Of a DNA stretch of 16,657 nt, positions 6,521-12,515 are shown piece by piece. Within the stretch, counting starts at the first letter, position 1. Each line of letters opens with the position of its first letter. The notes beneath the pieces were generated by a model, which worked only from the letters and a program-made list of their open reading frames with translations, was not told the origin of the DNA and made no database searches. Position numbers and translations under genes: made by a program. Source of the DNA: JBAWAP01 sp049589355 (GTDB lineage: Bacteria > Chloroflexota > Anaerolineae > VGOG01); NCBI GenBank assembly GCA_049589355.1, contig JBAWAP010000210.1:1-16657 (forward strand). Reading direction: 5' to 3'.

Positions 6521-7315
6521 TCAACCCTCTAGCAACCCTTGTCGCCTGAGTTGGGTGCTGGCCTCTAACACGACCTCCGCCTGGAAAAGACAAGCATCAC
6601 GGTAGCGCACGTCGCGTAGCCGGGCGGGGTCCCAGCCCTGTGCCAGTTCGATGTACGGCTGGAAGAGCACACCGCCCAGGATGTTCAGGGTACAGGTCAA
6701 GGCAAACAAGGTGCTGGCCTCGCCGTTGTCCATGCACAGGCACCCACGGCGCCGGAACTCCTCCGCCATCTCCGGTGTGATCCGGTACAGTGCCTCGCAG
6801 GTGGCGTTTCCGCCCACGTGCACTGTTGCCCCTCGCTCGCGGCAGGCCATAGCCAGGGCTTCGACCGCCACCGGGGCTGTGGAGACGTGGTCTGAGGTGT
6901 TACCGTAATGGATCGAGGTTCCGTCGGGGCCGATAGAGAACGTCGGCACGATCAGGTCGCCGAACTGGACTGGTGGCCCCAACGCCCAGGCAGCGCAGAC
7001 CAGGAAGACGGCCTGCACACCACAGGCAGCCAGGTCCTCGACAATGCAGGCCAGAGGTGACGCGCCCATCGGCGGGACCAGGACAGTAACGTCCAGTCCG
7101 TCGAACTTGCCTCGTTTTACAATGTGCGCCGCTGCATACGGATGGTGAAACGACGAGATCCACTCTACGTCTTCCAGGGCGCAGAGCTCATCTAAGCGAT
7201 CCACGACCGACTTCGAAAAGGTCAACACCGCTACACCTGACAGCTTCAACGCCTCATCACCGAGCCCTGCCTGTCGGGCGACAGAGAGGGTCTGTTCTGG
7301 TGTGATCAGCCCCAT
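6521..7315 (-). CDS. Nucleoside phosphorylase superfamily protein (divergent, uridine-phosphorylase-like)
   Basis: A 264-aa protein of the PNP_UDP_1 fold. An N-terminal extension of about 25 residues precedes LSGVAVLTFSKSVVDRL. PPMGASPLACIVEDLAACG (81-99) matches the 'tG.G.psa...ieEL...G' block of uridine phosphorylases, with alanine or serine at the phosphate-binding loop. LVCAAWALGPPVQFGDLIVP (105-124) matches the 'rvGtaGgl...v..GDlvip' block but lacks its glycines. GCLCMDNGEASTLFAL (191-206) stands for 'vDMEaaalfal', with DNGE replacing DME. These substitutions at phosphate and ribose contacts suggest altered substrate or loss of phosphorolysis. ATG at 7315 is preceded by GAAGGAGGTGCGGCT, an excellent ribosome site that overlaps the upstream stop. 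The protein shares fold, not close similarity, with the nucleosidase at 4243-4953. Confidence 0.82.
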   Translation of the reverse strand: MGLITPEQTLSVARQAGLGDEALKLSGVAVLTFSKSVVDRLDELCALEDVEWISSFHHPYAAAHIVKRGKFDGLDVTVLVPPMGASPLACIVEDLAACGVQAVFLVCAAWALGPPVQFGDLIVPTFSIGPDGTSIHYGNTSDHVSTAPVAVEALAMACRERGATVHVGGNATCEALYRITPEMAEEFRRRGCLCMDNGEASTLFALTCTLNILGGVLFQPYIELAQGWDPARLRDVRYRDACLFQAEVVLEASTQLRRQGLLEG

Positions 7316-7328
7316 AGCCGCACCTCCT

Positions 7329-7592
7329 TCAAACTGCGTACGCTTTGACAGCGACTTCTAAATCGTCGCGGGCGAGCATCCCACTCAGGACCAAGACCTT
7401 GACTGCCAGAGCGGTGTAGACCGGGGAGCTCTCCTCGGTCCAGAAGGGGCGCCAGCCGCCGTCTTCTCGTTGGATGTCAACGAGGGCCTCCATCATTCGT
7501 TTTATCCTGGGGTCGCTCACATCGTAACCCTTTTGGATACGCCGTGGCTGGTCGAGTAACCAGGAGAGGAGTAGATGGGTCAGGGTGTAATT
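7329..7592 (-). pseudogene. C-terminal fragment of a terpenoid-cyclase-repeat protein
   Basis: About 87 codons in one frame from NYTLTHLLLSWLL to the TGA at 7329. The segment MMEALVDIQREDGGWRPFW followed by SSPVYTALAVKVLVLSG is the QW-type alpha-alpha repeat of the squalene cyclase/prenyltransferase toroid ('iq.eDGGW...f....s...tal.vk.L'). The same frame is open further upstream, but its translation there is Pro/Arg/Gly-rich and is simply the shadow of the nucleotidyltransferase. No start codon or ribosome site precedes NYT. The piece therefore looks like the tail of a larger protein joined near 7593 to an unrelated gene. It ends 13 bases before the next gene. Compare the similar small protein at 1821-2141. 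Confidence 0.65.
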
Positions 7593-8256
7593 GCCCGCCC
7601 CACCCGCTCCCGCCAGCCCTGGGGCGTCCACGGCAGCGTGTAGGAGAGATTGAGGGTCCACTTCTCGAAGGGGATCAATTCGTCGTTGGCCAGGAAGACG
7701 GCTTTGATCAGGCTGTCGAGGGCGGTGTTCAGGCAGTGGTGAGCAGCCAACAGGTCGCCTCGGTGCAGCCACGAGGGGACGACTAGGTTGCAGAAGTACT
7801 CGCCGTAGAGGATGAGGTGGTGGCTGGTCAGGCGTTGCTTCTCCTCCTCGGTGAGGACGGCCTTGCGTGCCAGCATCTCCTGCATCAGACGCTGCGGATC
7901 GTGCAGGATGACAGCATAGGAGCGGTCCCAACGCTTCCCATGCTCCCACTCGGCCTCCATCTCATCCTCGTAGCAGAAGTAGTCGAAGTCCACGTGCCAG
8001 CAGCCGTCCAGGCAGGAGTCCCCTCCGGGAAGGGGGCCAGGCCCCGGCGGGCCCAGTCCTCGAAGTGGGGACGCGCCAGGTAGATGGCCAGGTCAAGTTC
8101 GGAGAAGTGGTCGGCGTAGCCCCGGGCCACGCCGCCGGTGAGGAGCACACCCACCACGCCTTCGAAGCCAGCGAAGCGGTCGGCGAACCTCCGCGCCTGG
8201 CGGAAGTAGGCATCGTATTTGTTGGGGCTGCTGATGGTTGGACTGGGGCGGGTCAC
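7580..8256 (-). pseudogene. Nucleotidyltransferase-fold protein, frameshifted and probably truncated
   Basis: The N-terminal part from GTG 8256 reads FEGVVGVLLTGGVARGYADHFSE... with a GG at residues 41-42 and ELDLAIYL at 53-60. This is the GG/GS-X9-[D/E]h[D/E] signature of the polymerase-beta nucleotidyltransferases. After PHFEDWARRGLAPFPEG the frame is lost at a run of four C on the plus strand (8020-8023). Adding one base restores DSCLDGCWHVDFDYFCYED and a helical C-terminal part (LNTALDSLIKAVFLANDEL, EKWTLNLSYTLPWTPQGW) like the DUF4037-type partner domain. That frame stops at 7580 just after WRERVG, earlier than I would expect, where the terpenoid-cyclase fragment begins in another frame. 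The GTG start has GGAGGAAGCGCC before it. I infer one small indel plus a larger deletion or mis-join. Confidence 0.75.
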
Positions 8257-8289
8257 GGCGCTTCCTCCGGCTCCTGTGAGACCATCTCA

Positions 8290-8404
8290 CATCGGGCGAT
8301 ACGGCAAATGGCAATGACGCCGCCAGCGATCATGTAAGGCATCCTGGAGCCCCCGAGATAGAGAGCAGGCCCACGGTGGCCCCGCCAGACACGGCGTTCG
8401 TCAA
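8290..8404 (-). pseudogene. Possible decayed C-terminal piece of an MFS transporter
   Basis: The 177 bases between the ABC permease and the nucleotidyltransferase hold no intact gene. In one minus-strand frame 8404-8333 reads NAVSGGATVGLLSISGAP; in another, from 8342, MPYMIAGGVIAICRIA follows. Joined by a frame change near 8342-8348 they look like the last two membrane helices of a major facilitator protein. The link to MFS is weak and rests on helix style only. No promoter stands out in this gap. Confidence 0.3.
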
Positions 8405-8433
8405 TGCTCTGCTTAATTCCTCCTGCTTCTGAT

Positions 8434-9192
8434 TTACAACTCTTGTCGCTCAAACACTACCAGCGCTGCTGTCAGGCAGATGACTATCCCCCCCAGGCTG
8501 ACGGCCACCGCGCCCCAGGCCGATTCCCCGGTCCCGGCCATCAGGGCCCGCGCCCAGCCCAGCAGCGCCGTAGGCATGTAGTCTCCGAGCCGAGGTAAAA
8601 CCGCCAGGAGTGCTACCACAAACACTGCCCCCAGCCCCAGCCCGCCAGCCATCACCTGGCTGCGGGTGATGATGCTGCCCAACAGGGTCACCGCCAGGTA
8701 AAACTCGATGAACAGCCCCAGCAGCAGGTTCATCTCCACGAAACGGGCCTCCCCGGTCCCTTTGAATAGCACGATCGTGTAGTAATAGCAAGCCAGCCCG
8801 GCCAGGGTCAGACACAGACCGAAGACCAGAGTCAGTGCCACGAACTTACCCAGCAGGAAATCGGCCCTGGAGACCGGCTTGCTCAGGACCATCGCCGCCG
8901 TGCCCCGCTCCTTCTCCCTGGCCACGGCCCCCATAGCCAGCAGCACGGCCAGCAGCACCCCGAACTGACTCACATTCTTCACGTACTGGAAAAGAGCGTC
9001 TTGGACTGTGGGCGGGGGAACCTGGATCACCACCCCGCCGGTGTCGCCCAGGCTTTTCATCAGCTCGGGCAGCAGCTTGGCACTCAACGGCGACAGGAAT
9101 CCAAAGAACAGAAGCACTGCGGCCACCGCCACCAGCCGCCGGGAGCGCCATTGTTCCACCAGTTCCTTGCGCAACACCGCCCAAAAGATCAT
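8434..9192 (-). CDS. ABC-2 type transporter permease
   Basis: A 252-aa inner membrane protein of the ABC-2/NosY-like permease type. The N-terminal cytoplasmic segment MIFWAVLRKELVEQWRSRR is the characteristic coupling region ('...rKEl.e.rRsr'), followed by a first helix (LVAVAAVLLFFGFL) and a long extracytoplasmic loop. Five further hydrophobic segments follow, with AREKERGTAAMVLSKPVSRADFLLGKF in the cytoplasmic loop, a hallmark of this family ('ErE.GT...lls.PvsR..ill.K'). Full length. ATG overlaps the ATPase stop (ATGA), so ATPase and permease are translated together. It pairs with the ATPase as an exporter of unknown substrate. Confidence 0.92.
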   Translation of the reverse strand: MIFWAVLRKELVEQWRSRRLVAVAAVLLFFGFLSPLSAKLLPELMKSLGDTGGVVIQVPPPTVQDALFQYVKNVSQFGVLLAVLLAMGAVAREKERGTAAMVLSKPVSRADFLLGKFVALTLVFGLCLTLAGLACYYYTIVLFKGTGEARFVEMNLLLGLFIEFYLAVTLLGSIITRSQVMAGGLGLGAVFVVALLAVLPRLGDYMPTALLGWARALMAGTGESAWGAVAVSLGGIVICLTAALVVFERQEL

Positions 9193-10154
9193 CGGATACC
9201 CTCCCTATTCACCAGGCGCAGGAAGACGTCCTCAAGAGTAGGCCGGACCAACTCGTAGCGGCTCAGAACAAGCCCGTTCTGCGCTACCAGAGACAACAAC
9301 TCGTGCCGCGCCTGAGCCCTGTCGCTGACGTGCACCCGCAAGGCCCGGCTCTGGCGCTCGACCTGGCTCACCCAGGGCACGCCCTCCAGTAGACGCACGA
9401 AGTCCATCACCCGTGGCTGGTCATTGTCCCCCTCGTCCCAGGCCAGCTCAAAGACGGGCGGAGCGTAGCGGCCCTGCAAGTCCTCTCGATCTGCCTCTAC
9501 CACCAGCCGCCCCCGGTCAATGATGGCCACCCGGTCGCACACCCGCTCCACGTCCGAGAGGATGTGGGTGGACATGAACACCGTAGCCTGTTCCCGCAGC
9601 TGCTCGATGAGAGTCAGCACATCGCGTCGTCCCTGGGGGTCGAGGGCCGAGGCCGGTTCATCGAGGATGAGCACTGACGGACGGTTGATCAGCGTCTGGG
9701 CCACTCCCAGGCGCTGCCGCATCCCCCGCGAGTACCCGCCTATGCGACGACGGCCCGCCTCCCGCAGGCCCGCCAGATCCAACAGCTCATCCACCCGCTT
9801 CTTCCGCTCTGCCCCAGCGAGCCCAAACAGCCTCCCCACGTAATCCAGGAACTCTGCCCCGGTCATCCAGGGGTAGAAGGCCGGCTCTTCGGGGAGATAG
9901 CCGATCAACCCGCGGGCGGCCTTCCCGTCGGCGGTTACCTCATGCCCGGCCACCCAGCCTCGCCCCCTGGTGGGCCTGGCCAGCCCAACCAGCAGACGGA
10001 TGGTCGTCGTCTTGCCAGCACCATTCGGCCCCAGAAAGCCAAAGACCGTCCCGACCTCGACGGCCAGGTCCAGATCCTGCAGCGCCACTATCTGCCCATA
10101 CGTCTTGGATAGCCCCTCACAGCGGATGGCTATCCCTTCTCTGTGATTCATCAT
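9189..10154 (-). CDS. ABC-2 type transporter ATP-binding protein
   Basis: A 321-aa ABC ATPase of the CcmA/NatA/NosF-like group. Walker A LGPNGAGKTT is at 41-50, the Q-loop region GYLPEE at 85-90 (the Gln position is substituted, common in this group), the ABC signature YSRGMRQRL at 141-149, Walker B VLILDEP at 161-167 and the switch histidine in MSTHILSDVERVC at H197. A C-terminal extension of about 100 residues (FELAWDEGDNDQPRVMDF onward), usual in drug- and lipid-type ABC-2 ATPases, ends with LVRPTLEDVFLRL, the canonical tail motif. GGAG lies 5 bases before ATG 10154. It energises the permease encoded directly downstream. Confidence 0.95.
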   Translation of the reverse strand: MMNHREGIAIRCEGLSKTYGQIVALQDLDLAVEVGTVFGFLGPNGAGKTTTIRLLVGLARPTRGRGWVAGHEVTADGKAARGLIGYLPEEPAFYPWMTGAEFLDYVGRLFGLAGAERKKRVDELLDLAGLREAGRRRIGGYSRGMRQRLGVAQTLINRPSVLILDEPASALDPQGRRDVLTLIEQLREQATVFMSTHILSDVERVCDRVAIIDRGRLVVEADREDLQGRYAPPVFELAWDEGDNDQPRVMDFVRLLEGVPWVSQVERQSRALRVHVSDRAQARHELLSLVAQNGLVLSRYELVRPTLEDVFLRLVNREGIR

Positions 10155-10172
10155 AGGTCTCCTTAATCGGGA

Positions 10173-10268
10173 GAACCCAGGTTTTTCCCGTACTCAAATG
10201 GACGACCTGTTGTTCTTGGTGCTCTCCGTGGTGCGAAAGCCACATTCCTTAGCCAAAAACCTGGTTTC
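10173..10268. repeat. Inverted repeat between the ABC ATPase and PLDc_N genes
   Basis: CCAGGTTTTT at 10178-10187 and its exact complement AAAAACCTGG at 10255-10264 face each other, with partial matches continuing outside (GAAC.. and ..GTTTC). The 67 bases between hold no gene. The arms lie in the 122-base gap between two genes that would otherwise be contiguous, so the segment may be a small inserted palindromic element or a structured intercistronic RNA. Confidence 0.5.
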
Positions 10269-10276
10269 TAGTTCTA

Positions 10277-10468
10277 CTACCCCTCCTCGCGGCCCAGGAA
10301 GAAGTAGGCCACAGGCCCGAGGATGCTGAATACGATGATAATCACCAGCCAGACCCAGCGATCCAAGTAACGGGTCTGGGGGCGGCGCGTCCAGTCCATC
10401 AGGGCGAAGATCATCAACCCCAGTTGCAATATCGCCAACGGCGCGATCAGAAGCCACATTTCGTCCAT
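10277..10468 (-). CDS. PLDc_N domain two-helix membrane protein
   Basis: A 63-aa membrane protein: MWLLIAPLAILQLGLMIFAL forms helix 1, a basic loop DWTRRPQTRYLDRW follows, and VWLVIIIVFSILGPVAYFFLGR forms helix 2. The ending 'GP..YF.lGR.e' is the signature of the phospholipase D nuclease N-terminal (PLDc_N) domain, here on its own without a nuclease. In Bacillus the same domain (YxlE) precedes the ABC pair YxlF-YxlG in the sigY operon, and the order is identical here. The family is thought to act as an accessory or regulatory membrane subunit. ATG 10468 is chosen because AAAGGAGG lies 7 bases before it. Confidence 0.88.
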   Translation of the reverse strand: MDEMWLLIAPLAILQLGLMIFALMDWTRRPQTRYLDRWVWLVIIIVFSILGPVAYFFLGREEG

Positions 10469-10537
10469 TTTCGCCTCCTTTGTCTCTACTGAAAACTGGT
10501 CAAAGCCAAACAGCTTCTGGTTGTTTGTCCATTGGAT

Positions 10538-10566
10538 ATTACAATCGGTAGCAGTAACGGGTTCAA
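10538..10566 (-). promoter_or_regulatory. Promoter of the PLDc_N-ABC operon
   Basis: On the minus strand TTGAAC (10566-10561), a 17-base spacer and TGTAAT (10543-10538): four and five of six consensus matches at ideal spacing. Transcription would begin about 60 bases before the PLDc_N start. The -35 box touches the stop codon of the MFS remnant upstream. Confidence 0.6.
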
Positions 10567-10832
10567 CTCTGTGAGCCAGTCGGCGCTGGCTCCGTCTCCT
10601 GCCCATGCAACATTCGCGCCAGCAGGACAAATCCCAACACAGCCACCAACCCCATCCCCAGGCCGCTGTACCAGATGGCCACCGGCGCCAGATTGTTATT
10701 CAGGAAACCACCAACCACCGGACCGAGCCCGATCCCAAGACCCCACGTCAGGCTGTAGACTCCCATGTACCGGCCCCGCATGGTAGGCGGAGCCAGGTTG
10801 GCGGTCAGCGCCGTGATGGTAGCCTGCCTTAT
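10563..10832 (-). pseudogene. 3' remnant of an MFS transporter
   Basis: About 89 codons remain of a major facilitator protein. ATITALTANLAPPTMRGRYMG is the typical helix 8/9-10 loop ('al.AdlaPp..RGrymG'), followed by VYSLTWGLGIGLGPVVGG, a final helix AIWYSGLGMGLVAVLGFVLLA and a short polar tail to the stop at 10563. Upstream the frame ends at an in-frame TGA (10833-10835) with no start or ribosome site, so at least two thirds of the gene is missing. The break point lies next to intergenic repeats at 10894-10930. It is not close to the intact MFS proteins elsewhere in the window. Confidence 0.75.
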
Positions 10833-10893
10833 TCATTCAATCCAGCACACCAATACTCTCCATACCAAACTCGCCGGGCGGATACACAAGTCA

Positions 10894-10930
10894 AGACCTC
10901 GGAAGCCTTCATCGGTGACCTCCGAGGTCT
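10894..10930. repeat. Perfect 10-bp inverted repeat upstream of the G1P dehydrogenase promoter
   Basis: AGACCTCGGA (10894-10903) and TCCGAGGTCT (10921-10930) are exact complements separated by 17 bases. There is no following T-run. The hairpin sits 35 bases before the -35 box and may be a terminator for leftward or rightward transcripts, a regulator site or a dispersed palindrome. Outside it 10833-10893 holds nothing recognisable. Confidence 0.55.
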
Positions 10931-10964
10931 GCCCCCTCCCCATTATAACATGACAAACCGCGCT

Positions 10965-10993
10965 TTGCAATTCTCCGTTTTTTTCTGTATACT
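10965..10993 (+). promoter_or_regulatory. Promoter of the G1P dehydrogenase gene
   Basis: TTGCAA (10965-10970), exactly 17 bases including a seven-T run, then TATACT (10988-10993). Four and five consensus matches. Transcription would start near 11000, giving a leader of about 100 bases before ATG 11101. The same two hexamers with the same spacing recur at 16612-16640. Confidence 0.65.
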
Positions 10994-11100
10994 TGAGCCC
11001 TGAGAGGGCCATTGGGCGATGTCACATTCGACTCGCCATGAGATTCCGGGAATCGTCTCGGTGTTTTGAGCGAGTTCAAAAGAAGGGATGGGAAACACAA

Positions 11101-12423
11101 ATGAATGGCTCCACAATGGATACGTTATACGGCCAGACAATCCAATGCAACTGCGGCAAGACCCATCACATCGAACCGCATCGGGTGATCTACGAGAAAG
11201 GTGCATTGACCCGGCTGCCTCGGGTTCTGTCAGAATATACAACCGGTCGCCGGGCTGTTTTGCTGATGGACATCCGGACACGCGACGTGGCCGGCAAAGA
11301 AGCGGCAGCGTTACTAAGGGATGCCGATTGGGAGGTTTCCGAAATCGTCGTTCCAGATCCAGCCGAGGGAACATCGCCGGTCTGCGATGACCACACACAC
11401 GACTGGCTGCTCCATCAAATCGAGGCGGCCGATGTCGTTCTGCCCGTTGGCAGCGGCGTGTTGAATGATCTTGGCAAGTGGATCGCTTTCGATCTGAAGG
11501 TGCCCTACGTCTGCTTTGCCACGGCTGCCAGCATGAATGGGTATGCTTCAGCGAATGTGGCGACGACGATCAAAGGTGTAAAATCGCTTCTGTGGGCGCG
11601 GCCGCCACGAACGGTTGTTTCTGACCCTGCCATTCTCCGCGACGCGCCCTACGAACTGACCACGGCAGGGTTGGGGGACATCCTGGCCAAGTCAGTGAGT
11701 TCCGCCGATTGGCGCATGAACCATTTTCTGTTTGGGGACTACTTCTGTGACCGTTCGGTTTCCTTAATCGCCGACATTGAGCCACTATACCTGGATCACC
11801 CTGAGAACTTGCGGGATCGAAAGCCAAAGGCCATGGCGGCCCTGTTTCATGGTCTTCTCCTGACCGGCATCGCCATGACCATGGCCGAGACTTCCTCCCC
11901 GGCTTCAGGAGGAGAACACCTCGTTTCTCACACCCTGGACATGATGTCTTCCCTCGATGGGGTGCCCCATGATCTGCACGGCAGGCAGGTCGGGATCGGA
12001 ACAGTGTTGGCCTCCGAGGTTTATCGCCGCGTCATCAGTATAGAATCGCCCGACTTCTCCCGCGCCCCGATGGATTTTGACAAGGAATTCTGGGGAGTGT
12101 TGGGGGACGAGATCGAAACCAACTACGCCCAAAAAGTGGCGCGGCTGCAGAAAGCAGTGGAGGTCCTCTCACAGGGTGATTCGTGGGATCGTTTGCGTGC
12201 AGAAGTGCAGCCGTTTCTCCGATCACCGGAACAGATCCGCGACTGTTTGAAACGAGCCGGTGCTGCTTTTCGGGCCGAGGATATCGGATGCAGGCGAGAA
12301 AGGCTGCTGTGCGCTGTGCTCCATGCGCATGAGATTCGTTCTCGGTTTACCGTGATAGACCTCGCTCGCCTCGTGGGCCTGCTTCCCCAGGCAGCGGCGG
12401 AAATTGTCGAAGACTTGTGTTGA
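11101..12423 (+). CDS. araM: sn-glycerol-1-phosphate dehydrogenase, AraM/EgsA family
   Basis: A 440-aa cytosolic metal-dependent dehydrogenase that reduces dihydroxyacetone phosphate to sn-glycerol 1-phosphate with NAD(P)H. This compound is the archaeal lipid backbone and, in Bacillus, the substrate for heptaprenylglyceryl phosphate. The N-domain has VVLPVGSGVLNDLGKW (112-127) for the nucleotide pyrophosphate and ATAASMNGYAS (140-150). Metal ligands are D193 in GLGDILAK, H273 in ASGGEHLVSH and H293 in LHGRQVG, matching the Asp-His-His set of the family. It is longer than Bacillus AraM (394 aa) because of a C-terminal extension of about 40 residues (VLHAHEIRSRF onward). ATG 11101 is preferred: upstream codons overlap the promoter, and a weak AAGGG lies 13 bases before it; ATG 11116 is possible. 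No prenyltransferase partner (PcrB/GGGPS) is in the window, so the fate of the product is unknown. Confidence 0.9.
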   Translation: MNGSTMDTLYGQTIQCNCGKTHHIEPHRVIYEKGALTRLPRVLSEYTTGRRAVLLMDIRTRDVAGKEAAALLRDADWEVSEIVVPDPAEGTSPVCDDHTHDWLLHQIEAADVVLPVGSGVLNDLGKWIAFDLKVPYVCFATAASMNGYASANVATTIKGVKSLLWARPPRTVVSDPAILRDAPYELTTAGLGDILAKSVSSADWRMNHFLFGDYFCDRSVSLIADIEPLYLDHPENLRDRKPKAMAALFHGLLLTGIAMTMAETSSPASGGEHLVSHTLDMMSSLDGVPHDLHGRQVGIGTVLASEVYRRVISIESPDFSRAPMDFDKEFWGVLGDEIETNYAQKVARLQKAVEVLSQGDSWDRLRAEVQPFLRSPEQIRDCLKRAGAAFRAEDIGCRRERLLCAVLHAHEIRSRFTVIDLARLVGLLPQAAAEIVEDLC

Positions 12424-12442
12424 GCCTGTCGAAACAAAGGAG

Positions 12443-12515
12443 CAGTAGTCAGTAGTCAGATGTCAGTAATCAGACTGACTACTGGCTACTGGCTACTGAT
12501 TATTGGCTACTGAAA
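12443..12515. repeat. Inverted array of 7-base tandem repeats
   Basis: The segment divides cleanly into heptamers. Four units of the cagtagt type (cagtagt, cagtagt, cagatgt, cagtaat; 12443-12470), a 3-base hinge (cag), then six units of the complementary type (actgact, actggct, actggct, actgatt, attggct, actgaaa; 12474-12515). The two halves are near-complements, so the RNA would fold into a long imperfect hairpin. It fills the gap between the G1P dehydrogenase and the MFS gene and ends on the MFS start codon. A 17-codon frame from ATG 12460 runs through it and stops one base before ATG 12515. Just upstream, TTGAGCCTGTCGAA at the dehydrogenase stop is another word I recognise from dispersed repeats. 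Confidence 0.75.

Noticed and set aside
6387..6593. 68-codon minus-strand frame in the gap before the second flavin reductase
   Set aside because: It overlaps the end of the nucleoside phosphorylase-like gene and has a low-complexity Arg/Glu/Pro composition and no ribosome site.
8253..8453. 66-codon minus-strand frame overlapping the nucleotidyltransferase GTG
   Set aside because: No ribosome site at its start and no family; only the segment MPYMIAGGVIAI looks protein-like, and that is better explained as part of a decayed transporter.
12443..12515. CRISPR-like array
   Set aside because: Units are 7 bases, contiguous without spacers, and switch orientation half way.
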